DNA of 64,000 nucleotides. It comes from Chloroflexi bacterium TSY. Lineage in GTDB: Bacteria; Chloroflexota; Anaerolineae; Caldilineales; Caldilineaceae. The notes beneath the pieces were generated by a model. The model made no database searches. It was not told the DNA's origin and saw nothing but the letters and a program-made list of their open reading frames with translations. The DNA lies in NCBI GenBank assembly GCA_019217005.1, contig JAHBNG010000026.1, positions 1-64,000 on the forward strand, read 5' to 3'. Below, one piece after another: positions 28,314 to 38,400 of this stretch (within the stretch, counting starts at the first letter, position 1; each line of letters opens with the position of its first letter). The position numbers and the translations under genes were made by a program.

Positions 28314-28445
28314 AGAGCGTGTTTTAAAAGTCATTCTGAGGAGGTTTTGAGACGAAGAATCCCTGGTTCCAAGTGCCAAAAGAGGATTCTTCGCTCCGTT
28401 CCTCCGCTCAGAATGACACGTTGTGACACTTTTAAAACACGCTCT
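28314..28445. repeat. 132-bp palindromic repeat (third type)
   Basis: AGAGCGTGTTTTAAAAGTCATTC at the left is mirrored by ACTTTTAAAACACGCTCT at the right, with GTCATTCTGAG/CTCAGAATGAC arms nested inside. It could form a very long hairpin. It resembles the GTCATTC/GAAGAATC repeats nearby. The remaining bases from 28446 to 28657 are AT-rich leader before the secreted-protein gene. Confidence 0.65.
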
Positions 28446-28657
28446 TAGACCGAATTAAGTGTCATTTGGCTCTCACCGTAATGTTTAGGATACGGTCATT
28501 ATCTACACTCTCTTTTCGAATTATGCCGAAATATTAAATGGGAGGTGGTAAGACAAGAGATAATACGATAACTGGTCAATTAATTTGAATTTTTATCATA
28601 ATTGTGTAAATGCACAATTTTATCTGACAAATGAATCAGAACATCATGAGGAGAATT

Positions 28658-31417
28658 ATGCAAAGATTAAATTTTCAATTTTATGCGCGGCTCATATTGA
28701 CCGCCATCTTACTTTTTACATCTATCGTTGTTGGGATGCCACATCGTGTACAAGCTGCGACGACAACGGCTGTTACTTGCGTATCGCCTGTCTCACATAG
28801 TGCGACCGGTAATGACGACGACGCAATTCGCCCCGCTGTCAACGAGTTTCGCGATGCGATCGGCGCTCTCAACGCACCTCACCCAATCAATCATTTGGAC
28901 GGTCGTCGCCAGATCAATTGGGATGCCGCACCCGATGGAGTCTCGGCTCCAAATGATTTCCCAGGCGACTTCTTCAACCTCGATGCTTTCCCGCGTGCTC
29001 GTGGGATCAGCTTTACGACGCCAAGCACGGAACTTCAGCTGAGTGCAACCAAGGAATCGGGGGCTGGTATCGAGTTTGACAACATCGACCCTACCTACTC
29101 GGCCGAATTTACGATCTACTCGGCTGAGCGACTCTTCGCACCCATCGGCTCCAACGTGGTTGATGTGCGTTTCTATAGCCCAGCAGCTCCGTCAATCCCC
29201 GCAGTTGTCGAGAGCTTCGGCGTCATCTTCACCGATGTCGACTTAGCGGACGTCACCAAAATGGATTTCTACGATGTGGATGATAACCTGGTCCATACGG
29301 AAAACGTCGCCGCTGTTGCAGGGAGCGAGACGCTCTCCCTGGCCGGTGTCCAGTTTTCAGAACCGTGCATCTACCGTGTGCGCATCACAACGGGTAATAT
29401 CGGCCTCAATAAAGGCATTAACGAGAAGGGCGGTTACGGCTACGATCTGGTCGCCATGGATGATTTTATCTATGCCGAACCTCAACCCATCACAAGCTGC
29501 GGTCTGCCGACTGTTTTTGCCGAAACAGGTAGCAATCCAGCTGAAATTGATGCGACTGTAGAAGCTTACAAAGACGCGCTGGGTGAGCTGAATGCACCCG
29601 CGCCTTTCAACAATCTGGACGGATACCGCGGGATCAACTGGGATGCCGCACCGGATGGAGTCTCGGCCCCGAATGATTTCCCCGGCGACTTCTTCAACGC
29701 CGACTTCTTCCCCCGCTCACGAGGCATCTCATTTTTTACCGAAGGAACAGGCTTCCAACTCAGTGCGACTGAAGCATCTGGTCAGGGGATTGAGTTCAAC
29801 AATATCAACCAAAATTACTCATCCGACTTCCAGGTCTTCTCGACAGAACGGCTCTTTACACCCATTGGCTCCAATGTTGTGACGGCAAACTTCCACAACC
29901 CCGCGCAGCAAACCACGCGTGCCCTGACCGATGGTTTTGGGGCTGTCTTTACCGATGTAGACTTGGACGCCAAGACGACGATTGCCTATTACGATGAGGC
30001 GGGCAACTTGCTTTATAAGCAAGGTGTTCAGGTTAAGGAAGGTGATGAAGGACTCTCTTTTGCGGGTGCAAAGTTTGACTCATCTTGCATCAGTTTTGTT
30101 AAGCTGACCAACGGGACAGCCGCCCTAGGTTCGGGCATAGATGACGTACCTGAAAAAGAAGTCGATCTGGTTGTGATGGATGACTTCATCTACGGCGAGC
30201 CAACGGTTGAAACAGTCTGTGGTACACCAGAGATATTCACCGCAACCGGTGCGGATGACGACGCGATTCGGCCAACAGTCAATGCGTACCGCGATGCCTT
30301 GGGCGCTCTGAATGACCCCGTGCCGCAGAACTTCCCCGGTGGGCGTCGCCAAATCAACTGGGATGCTGCACCGGACGGCGTTTCGGCACCCAATCCGTTT
30401 GCTGGTAATTTCTTCAACTTCAACGCCGCGCCTCGCGCCCGCGGTATCGAATTCGAAACCAATGGCGATGGCTTCCAACTGAGCGCCACCGAAGCGTCAG
30501 GTGCCGGCATTGAATTTGACAACATAAACCCAAACTATTCGGAAACCTTCAACTTCTACTCTGCTGAGCGCCTCTTCACTGCCATCGGGTCAAATCAGGT
30601 GGACGCCCGTTTCTTCAACCCCGCCACCCAGGTCGATTCGGCACTGACGACAGGTTTTGGGGCCGTTTTCACCGATGTAGATTTGGCCAACGTGACGGCA
30701 CTTCGCTACTACGACACCGATAACAAGCTGGTCTATGCCCAGAGTGTTCCCGCCGTCACCAGTGCAGATAGCAACGTCCAGGAGAGTCTCTCTTTTGCTG
30801 GTTTGAAGTTTGACACGGCCTGCATCGGCAGAGTGCGCTTGGTCAACGGCAACACGGCGATCGAAGCAGGTGTAGAGGACAACCCGAGTGAAGGTGTTGA
30901 TTTGGTGGTGATGGATGACTTCATCTACGGCGAACCCCAGCCAGCAACGATCAACATCAATGCAGCGCTAAATCTCGTTGGCGTCAAAGCAAAATTCGAC
31001 CGGAGCGCCCGATCCAATGCCCCATTTGGCGTACTGACCATCAAGGCTACATTCAAAAATGTGGGGACCGAATCGCTGAAAAACCTGAGCTACGAGGTAA
31101 CAGAGTTAAACAATGGCAATGTTCTACTGAATGCAGCCAGCGAAGTACGCGGCGTTGGTGCATCGCTGCCACTGTCCGCTGATGCTCTGGGTGCGGATCG
31201 CTTGTTAACGGCAAATGAAACATTCAATGTAGACTTTGAGATCGGTCTGAATCAGCTTAGACCATTTACACTCTTAGTCAGTGCTTTCGGCACCGTCGGC
31301 GCAGATCCAACACCATCTGTCGAGCTTGGATGGAACTACCTGATGAATAGCAATCCAGAGGCAACGAGTCTGGCTGAACAGTCACAGTCGTTCTATCTGC
31401 CGTTTATTATTCGTTAG
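28658..31417 (+). CDS. secreted protein with three 240-residue tandem repeats
   Basis: The product is 919 residues. I chose ATG 28658 because GAGGAG lies 4-5 bases upstream; an in-frame ATG at 28631 has no comparable site. A Sec signal (LILTAILLFTSIVVG, then HRVQA) is followed by three repeats whose first Cys codons lie at 28778, 29498 and 30218, exactly 720 bases apart. Each repeat contains RxINWDAAPDGVSAPN, GSNxV, GFGAVFTDVDL and VVMDDFIYGEP-like strings and two Cys that may form a disulfide. A non-repeated ~150-residue beta-rich domain and the tail SFYLPFIIR close the protein; that tail resembles an export/anchoring end common in Chloroflexota secreted proteins. Function is unknown; beta-sandwich surface or adhesion modules are plausible. 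Confidence 0.85.
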   Translation: MQRLNFQFYARLILTAILLFTSIVVGMPHRVQAATTTAVTCVSPVSHSATGNDDDAIRPAVNEFRDAIGALNAPHPINHLDGRRQINWDAAPDGVSAPNDFPGDFFNLDAFPRARGISFTTPSTELQLSATKESGAGIEFDNIDPTYSAEFTIYSAERLFAPIGSNVVDVRFYSPAAPSIPAVVESFGVIFTDVDLADVTKMDFYDVDDNLVHTENVAAVAGSETLSLAGVQFSEPCIYRVRITTGNIGLNKGINEKGGYGYDLVAMDDFIYAEPQPITSCGLPTVFAETGSNPAEIDATVEAYKDALGELNAPAPFNNLDGYRGINWDAAPDGVSAPNDFPGDFFNADFFPRSRGISFFTEGTGFQLSATEASGQGIEFNNINQNYSSDFQVFSTERLFTPIGSNVVTANFHNPAQQTTRALTDGFGAVFTDVDLDAKTTIAYYDEAGNLLYKQGVQVKEGDEGLSFAGAKFDSSCISFVKLTNGTAALGSGIDDVPEKEVDLVVMDDFIYGEPTVETVCGTPEIFTATGADDDAIRPTVNAYRDALGALNDPVPQNFPGGRRQINWDAAPDGVSAPNPFAGNFFNFNAAPRARGIEFETNGDGFQLSATEASGAGIEFDNINPNYSETFNFYSAERLFTAIGSNQVDARFFNPATQVDSALTTGFGAVFTDVDLANVTALRYYDTDNKLVYAQSVPAVTSADSNVQESLSFAGLKFDTACIGRVRLVNGNTAIEAGVEDNPSEGVDLVVMDDFIYGEPQPATININAALNLVGVKAKFDRSARSNAPFGVLTIKATFKNVGTESLKNLSYEVTELNNGNVLLNAASEVRGVGASLPLSADALGADRLLTANETFNVDFEIGLNQLRPFTLLVSAFGTVGADPTPSVELGWNYLMNSNPEATSLAEQSQSFYLPFIIR

Positions 31418-31443
31418 TTTCGTTAAACGTAAATCTTTACCTG

Positions 31444-31492
31444 CTGATGCTCAAGTCAACTTGAGCATCAGTGTGCTTAATTTTTCTGGAAG
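31444..31492 (+). terminator. rho-independent-type terminator of the secreted-protein gene
   Basis: CTGATGCTCAAG (31444-31455) and CTTGAGCATCAG (31460-31471) form a perfect 12-bp stem with a TCAA loop, 26 bases after the stop. A T-rich stretch (TTAATTTTT) starts 6 bases beyond the stem, so the T-run is slightly displaced. Confidence 0.75.
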
Positions 31493-31557
31493 GGGTCAAG
31501 AATCCCTTTGTAAGCGATCCTGTTTATGACCTCTTCCAGGAAGATGGATTGATAAGA

Positions 31558-31785
31558 CTCAGTCGATCCAGATTCTTGTGGAGAAGGCGTTCTCTATTAC
31601 ACGCAGTAGACATAATCCTGCATTTCTCAGTCAAAACAGACTCGAGCGGGCCAAATGGTCCGAGATTCTCTACTGCGTCTTTTTTCGCCATTTGAACGCT
31701 CTACCTCTGAGAAATCCTACTGCGTGTAATCTCTACTGCCGCCTGGTCGCATTAGAGCATGCTACGCCATGCATGGCGACTCCAC
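31558..31785 (-). mobile_element. MITE-like repeat, copy B (opposite orientation to copy A)
   Basis: The outer terminus CTCAGTCGATCCAGATTC at 31558 matches the terminus of copy A near 4032. Positions 31585-31735 are the exact reverse complement of 4114-4264. Both copies then continue into GCCATGCATGGCGACTCCAC. Copy B keeps the terminus missing from copy A and vice versa. No coding capacity. Confidence 0.65.
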
Positions 31786-32105
31786 CTTTGTACAGGGTTT
31801 ATCTGGTTTGTCTATGAGCTCGGCCGAGGTTATCGTTTCGACCAATTGTAGAACAAGCAGCTTGCTTGTTCAGCGTCACAAACGAAAGATCTTCGTTATC
31901 TGACCGAAACGGTGACTGACGCCCTGAATTCGTTTCGCAATAACCGAACGAAGTTGGAGCAAGTCGCACACTTTGTCCACGAACATCCTCGCTCTTGACC
32001 AACTGCTCGCTTACACAAAAAGGCCAATCCGTGTTACATATGTCCAACGCGGCAAAACCACTCTAACGGGTCAACCAATTACCAACAACCAGCCGCCAAC
32101 AACCA
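31786..32105. other. intergenic stretch without a recognisable gene
   Basis: I see only a small palindrome, GAACAAGC...GCTTGTTC near 31851, and short CCAACAACCA-like direct repeats just before the menC start. No promoter could be chosen, and no ribosome binding site precedes menC. Confidence 0.4.
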
Positions 32106-33122
32106 ATGAACCTAACCTCCCATCCATATACTCTCATCTTCAAGCACCCCGCAGGTACATCTCGCGGTACATTACGCACAAGGGACATCATCTTTTTGGA
32201 AGCAAAAGATCCAGCCGCCCCAGGCATAATTGGTCGGGGTGAATGTGGCCCAATGCCTGGATTGAGTATCGATGATCGATCTGATTTTGTGGTTCAAGTG
32301 GGGCACTTTTGCCAACAGATCAATCATGGCCGCTGGCCGGATCCAGAAGCTCTATCTCAATTCCCTTCGTTTGCTTTTGGGCTGGAAATGGCGCAGCTCG
32401 ATTTGGCGAATGGCGGACAAGGCCGTCTATTTGATCATCCATTTACTCGTGGCGAAGAATCGCTTTCAACCCATGGCCTGATCTGGATGGATTCGCCAAC
32501 AGGAATTGTGCGTCAAGTAGAACAGAAGCTGATGCAGGGGTATCGCGTGATCAAGATGAAGATTGGTGCCTTGCCCTTCGGACAAGAGTGCACAGTCCTG
32601 GACGAAATACGTCGAATCGCATCTGCACCGGATATTGAATTGCGATTAGACGCCAACGGTGCATTTTCTCCAGAAGAGGCGTTGTCACGACTTGACATAC
32701 TGGCACGCTATGATGTCACGTTCCTTGAACAACCGATTCCGGCTCGTCACTGGTCCCACATGGAGCACATTTGCCGCAATTCGCCGATTCCAATCGCACT
32801 CGATGAGGAATTGATTGGAATCATAAATGCAATCGAACGCAAGTCTTTGCTCGAAACCATCCAGCCCCAACACATTATCCTCAAACCAGCACTGATAGGC
32901 GGCTTTGCTGTCTGCGAAGAGTGGATCGCCCTGGCAGAGAGGATGGGAATTGCATGGTGGATCAACTCACTGCTTGAGTCGAATATTGGTCTGAATGCAA
33001 TCTGTCAATGGACAGCGACGCTGGATACGAAGCGCGTCCATGGATTGGGAACCGGTCAGCTTTTTGAGAATAATGTTGCGCCGACGGTCCAATTAGTCGG
33101 AGCCAAGTTGGAGATTAAGTAG
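32106..33122 (+). CDS. menC: o-succinylbenzoate synthase
   Basis: A 338-residue enolase-superfamily enzyme. The N-terminal capping domain is followed by a barrel with KMKIG (catalytic Lys of KxK), LRLDANGAF (first metal ligand Asp), FLEQPIP (Glu), IALDEEL (Asp) and ILKPALIGG (second catalytic Lys). LKPxxxGG and the overall length fit MenC, which dehydrates SHCHC to o-succinylbenzoate in menaquinone synthesis. Related racemases share the fold, so N-acylamino-acid racemase activity is the main alternative. No other men gene is present. There is no visible Shine-Dalgarno site before ATG 32106. It converges on the P-type ATPase gene 66 bases away. Confidence 0.85.
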   Translation: MNLTSHPYTLIFKHPAGTSRGTLRTRDIIFLEAKDPAAPGIIGRGECGPMPGLSIDDRSDFVVQVGHFCQQINHGRWPDPEALSQFPSFAFGLEMAQLDLANGGQGRLFDHPFTRGEESLSTHGLIWMDSPTGIVRQVEQKLMQGYRVIKMKIGALPFGQECTVLDEIRRIASAPDIELRLDANGAFSPEEALSRLDILARYDVTFLEQPIPARHWSHMEHICRNSPIPIALDEELIGIINAIERKSLLETIQPQHIILKPALIGGFAVCEEWIALAERMGIAWWINSLLESNIGLNAICQWTATLDTKRVHGLGTGQLFENNVAPTVQLVGAKLEIK

Positions 33123-33188
33123 GACGATGTTTGTCTCATGCGCAATTGATTATTATCACCTCCGTTTCCAAATCGAGATAGATAATCT

Positions 33189-35391
33189 TTATTCAGATAT
33201 CTCTATCTCTTGGATCGTAGAGGTCAACCTGCGTCGGAACATAGGCGAAATGGCATTAAGCACGCCTGCCGCAAACGTCGACGTGTAAGCTGTCACTGCC
33301 AGCGGAATCCCGACGCCCAAGAAAAATACTCCGCCGATGACAAAGCAACAGGGAACCGTGACCAGGATGAGGCTGGTCATCAGGTTGCGCTCCAACTCAT
33401 GAGACAAGTCGAAAATTGAGGGCAGGTTCTTCAGTGTCTGGTCCATCAACACGATCTGAGCCGTATCGGTGGCAATGGTGGTCGCACCGCGCAGCGAAAT
33501 CGACACTTCGGCCTGTTTGAGCGCAATCGCATCGTTGATACCATCTCCCACAAAGCAGACCATCTTGCCTTCTGCTTGGAGTCGTTCAACAAACGCGGCT
33601 TTCTCTTCGGGGAGCACGTTGGCAAAATAGCGGTCAATACCCAAGTCCCCTGCCAGTGTGCGAGTTGGGGCTTCTTGGTCACCAGAGATGATGGCGGTCT
33701 CTAGCTTTCGTTCGTGCAATGCGTCAACGACAGCGCGGGCTTCAGGGCGAACCGTTGGCTGCAATTCGAGCGCGCCAACTAAAGTATTTTCTACAGCAAT
33801 CATCACCAATGAATTGCCTAGCTCGTAACAGATACTCTGAACAGCCATAATTTCTGCTGGTATAGAGATTGATTCCATCTCCATGAAACGTTCGCTACCC
33901 ACGCGGATGAGGCATGACTGGGTGAGGGGGTGACTGGCAGTCGCTGTGTCATCTTGCCTGCGTGTCATCTTGCCTGCGTGTTCTATCCAGACACGCAGGC
34001 CATAGCCCAGCTCATAGTGGGCGTCGCTGATGGGAGGGAGCATCAGTCCACGGTCCGCGGCGGCGTCAAGGATCGCCCTGGCAATGGGGTGACCTTGGCG
34101 CTGTTCGGCAGCAGCGGCATAAGCGAGGACAGTCTCTTCATCAATTGGTGCATCCAGATTGGCAGAGAGGTGAATTGCCTTGACCTGAGGCTGTTCCAAT
34201 GTGAGCGTGCCCGTCTTGTCAAAGAGGACGGTGTCCACTTTGCGCAGCAACTCCAGCGAACGACCATCTTTGACCAACACATTGCTGCGACTGGCGAGGT
34301 TGAGAAAGTTGAGCAAGGTCATGGGGCCGAGAAGCATCATATCGATGCCGGGCATATTGCTCAAGACAGCTACCGCACCCTCCATGCCGCGCAGAATGGC
34401 CGCCAATCCGGTGAGCGTCAGAGATGGAGCTACCCAACGGTCAGCTAGCTCTCTGCCTCGCTGTTCGAGCGAGAGATGATAGTCCAGCGTATTGGCCAGC
34501 ACTTCCCCAATCTGCGCAGCCAGCGTTGCTTCCCCCGTCTTTTCAACCTGTATATGGACCCTGCCACTTAGGACTACCGTGGCTGCTAGCACCGAATCGC
34601 CCATGCCTTTTTCAGCCGGTTGCGATTCACCGGTCAATCGATGCTGGTCAATGGCCGCTTCGCCTTGGGTAATAATGCCATCCACAGGAATCATTTGACC
34701 TGCTTGAATCACCAGTGTGTCGCCTACTTGCAAGCGTTCAAATGGAATCTCCATCTCGGCGCCATCGACCAATACCCAGACTTGGCGCGGTTCTTCACCC
34801 AGAATGTTGACCAAGTCTTTGCGGGTACGATCCTGCGACTGGAGTGTCATCTTCATGATCAGGCTATAGATCAGAAAGCTCAACCCACCAATCACAAAGT
34901 ATCCAGACAACCATAATCCAATTGTAAAAAACGCGAAGAGATGTTGCATCCGCACGCGCTTGAGGCGTTTGAGATCTGTATAGGTCAATGCAGATGACGG
35001 ATAAACGAGCAAGACGTCGATTGAACATCTTGTCATCGGGGCTAATCTCCAACATCGCGTCGCTGCCAGTAATTTCCTGCCACTGGGCATGACGCGTTCC
35101 GCTAGTGATCCGATCAAACCGTTGCTGAAGAGCGTACTGGTAGCGGTCATCCAGTTCGGTCAACGCGGTTGTCAGGCGGGTAAGCGCTGTTTGACCCTTT
35201 GTTTGACCCAGCTCGACGATGGATTGCAGCATGGGTTCCTCTTCGACGGGTGTCGTTGAGTGGGTGTTTCTTAAATAAATACGCTCTGAACGCCTAACCG
35301 ATCTTCCTGGCTTGCGTCTGTAGCGCCGAAGCGCCTTTGTACCAACGATGACAAGCGTACCGGCAGCAGCAAAACCTACAATTGGTAACAT
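33189..35391 (-). pseudogene. P-type ATPase (P1B-like) with MPG in place of CPC, frameshifted
   Basis: ATG 35391 has AAGGAG about 7 bases upstream. The 5' frame encodes a short N-terminal membrane segment and a cytosolic helical region. Near 34990-35030 the reading must shift once to reach the main frame (LTYTDLKRLKRV). The main frame contains the actuator LTGESQPAEKG, phosphorylation motif VLFDKTGTLT, HP motif QGHPIA and hinge VGDGINDAIALK. In the ion-binding helix VLSNMPGIDMMLLGP, MPG replaces the CPC metal site, and there is no heavy-metal-associated domain. The ion is therefore uncertain. It lies 92 bases downstream of the NRPS with thioesterase on the same strand and could be read through from that operon. 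Confidence 0.85.
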
Positions 35392-35434
35392 GTGTATCTC
35401 CTTGGTAAATAGCAAAATTGTCTACTCATACTAC

Positions 35435-35488
35435 GAGCATCTTGTCATCTATGCTGCTCTGCGGCCACTGCGTGAGCATCTTGTCATC
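35435..35488. repeat. 15-bp direct repeat after the NRPS operon
   Basis: GAGCATCTTGTCATC occurs at 35435-35449 and again at 35474-35488. The second copy overlaps the stop region of the last NRPS gene. It looks like a short local duplication. Confidence 0.6.
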
Positions 35489-38400
35489 CTGCCAAACATG
35501 CCTTGATCTTCTCCGACAGCATGTTTACATGTGGCGTATACATCATAGTAGTGTGTGTCCCAGGCACTTCATGCACCGTCACATCACCATACTTCGCCCA
35601 GCCATCAATCATGGTTTGCGTGGCTTCCTCACTGCGCTCGGCATCAGTTGCCACAAAGAGATGGATAGGCAGAGCAATAAAATCGCTGGGCAGATAGCCT
35701 GTTGCTTGGGAATCTGCTGCAGCAACATTGATGATGCCACGAATCTGCTCCAGTGAACTATTGGGCGGTAAGTAGCCTGCATCTTCCAGTGATTTCTGAA
35801 AGAGCAACAGACGTTCCTCGGTGGCAAGTGGTATCAACTGCTCCTGGGTCAACGTCGGATCTAGGCCCAATTCCTCCAAGAAGAGACGCTCAAAGGTTAA
35901 GATGATCTCGACTTCTTCCATCGGTTGGGCTTTTCCCGTAGGAGCGGGACTATCCAGAATTATCAGCGATCCAACGTGGCCTCCCGCCAGGTATAACTGT
36001 TGCGCCATTTCGTAGACAACAAAACCGCCAAAGGAGTGTCCTGCCAAGCAATAAGAGGGATCAAACTGACCCTGTGTGGTGTGATGCTGTTGAATTTGCT
36101 CGACGTGATAGGCTGCCGCGGCTTGGACAGCTGTAAATGGTTCCGTTTTGCCGTCCAACCCTACTGATTCCAGAGCATAGAAAGGCTGTTGATTGCCCAT
36201 AGCCTGAGCGAGTGGATGCAAGTAGAGGACACCACCCCCAGCACCAGGGAGACAATAGAATGGTGGCTGTGTGCCGCGGGGCTGAAGCGTCACCACAGAC
36301 GTTGTCAGTGCGAGAGTCTCTTTCACCGAAGCAGCCATCATCGCAACAGTTGGATGTGTAAACAGGGTGCGTAGGGGTAACTGCTGGTTTAGGATCGGTT
36401 GCAATCTTGCCATCAACTGGACCGCCAGCAGCGAATGACCGCCAATCTCGAAGAAATTGTCGTGAATGCCGATGGGATAGATGCCCAACGTCTGCTCCCA
36501 TACGTTGACGATCTGTTGCTCCAATAGCGTGCGTGGACGGTCTATATGACTCGTGTCACGCGCTATCGTTGGCACAGGTAAGGCACGACGGTCCAGTTTG
36601 CCGTTGGGCGTCAGTGGCACGGCATCCAGCATCACAAAGGCAGACGGAATCATGTAGTCAGGCAACCTGGTCTCTAGGTTCCTGCGCAACTCTGACAAGG
36701 TGAAGGGGTGAGAGGGTGAAGGGATGTTATCGTTGTTCCCCTTATCACCCTGCCACTCTGTCACCTTGTCAGCCACAATATAAGCCACGAGCCGCTTGTC
36801 GTCCAGTTCATCTTCCCGTGCTAGCACCACTGCCTCGCGTACCCCCTCCTGGGCTAGTAGGGCGTTCTCAATCTCACCCAACTCAATACGGAAGCCGCGA
36901 ATCTTGACCTGGAAGTCGGTGCGTCTGATATACTCAATGTTACCGTCTGGAAACCAGCGACACAAATCCCCCGTCTTGTACAGACGCCCGAATTGTGAAT
37001 GGTCGATGAAGCGTTCGGTGGTCAATTCAGGGCGGTTGAGGTATCCCCGAGCTAATCCAGCACCGCCGACGTGCAATTCACCCCCAACCCCAATGGGTGC
37101 AGGTTGGCCATGGGTATCGAGAATGTAGAGGCGCAAATCAGGAATGGCCTGACCAATCCGACTACTTCCATGGTAGAGATCCAGATCTGCCGCTTGAATC
37201 GGTTGATAGGTGACATGCACTGTTGTTTCGGTGATACCGTACATGTTCACCAACTGAGGCTGGGTATCGCTTCGCAGGGCGAACCATGGGCGGAGACTCT
37301 CAAAATCCAGTGCTTCTCCTCCAAAAATGACATAACGCAAATTATCTATTTGTTCTGATTGCTCGACAACCGATATCAGTTGACGGAAGGCGGAAGGCGT
37401 CTGATTCAAGACCGTGACGCCCTGGTGGCAGAGCAATTGGTAGAATGCCTGCGGGTCACGACTAACATGGTAGGGAACGATTACCAATCGTCCGCCATAG
37501 AACAAGGCTCCCCATAGTTCCCACACGCTGAAATCAAAGGCATAGCTGTGGAACAGGGTCCAGACATCGGTCTCTTTGAAGCGGAACCACGCATCTGTCG
37601 CGGCAAAGAGACGCCACACGTTTTGATGAGGAATGAGCGTACCCTTGGGTTGGCCGGTTGACCCCGAGGTATAAATCACATAGGCAAGGTGATTGGGCGT
37701 TGTCGTCGTTGATGGGTTTGTCTGGGGATAGGTGTCAAGTCTATCGTTTGAGACCAAGATAGATTGACCATCATACGCCTGCAGGTCATCGATGAGATGC
37801 GCCTCTGTCAAGAGCAGTTCTGTACCGCAGTCTTGGAGAATGAAGGCAATGCGATCTGCTGGATAGGTGGGGTCGATGGGCACATAGGCTCCCCCCGCCT
37901 TGAGCACTGCCAGCAAACTCACCACCATCTCCACCGACCGTTCCATCGCCACCGCCACAAGCGTATCGGCTTGGACACCCAGTTCAATCAGGTGATGGGC
38001 CAACTGGTTGGCACGGGCGTTGAGTTCGGCATATGATAGGGTGATAGGCTGATAGGGGGAGGGAGTAAGGTCGCTGGAAGTCGCCTTGTCAAAGAGAAGT
38101 GCCACCGCATCGGGTGTACATGCGACTTGCTGCTCAAAGAGGGTATGAATGGTCTGCGGTGCGCCGAAATCCCTGCCTATTTCCTGTGCTGTGTCATTCC
38201 ATTTGTGCACAATCTGATGGCGCTCGGCAGCAGTAAGCATGGGAAGTTGGAAGACGGCGTGATCGGGCTGTGAGACAATGCCTTCCAGCAAGACCGTGAA
38301 GTGACTTGCCATGCGCACAATGGTTGCTTCATCGAAGAGGTCGGTTGCATATTCAAACACGCCGAACAGACCATCATCTATCTCTGTCAGGTGAAGCGTA

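Noticed and set aside
31444..31785. CRISPR-like repeats after the secreted-protein gene
   Set aside because: The repeats are one terminator hairpin and one MITE copy; there is no regular repeat-spacer array anywhere in the window.
32050..32115. CCAACAACCA-like short tandem repeats before menC as a regulatory element
   Set aside because: Only two or three imperfect units in low-complexity sequence; insufficient to call.
33123..33215. Bidirectional terminator between menC and the P-type ATPase
   Set aside because: An imperfect GAGATAGA/TCTATCTC pair exists but overlaps the ATPase stop codon region and has no convincing T-run.
33189..35391. P-type ATPase as self-resistance pump of the PKS/NRPS product
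   Set aside because: P-type ATPases move ions or lipids, not peptides; proximity and strand are the only support, and the gene is frameshifted.
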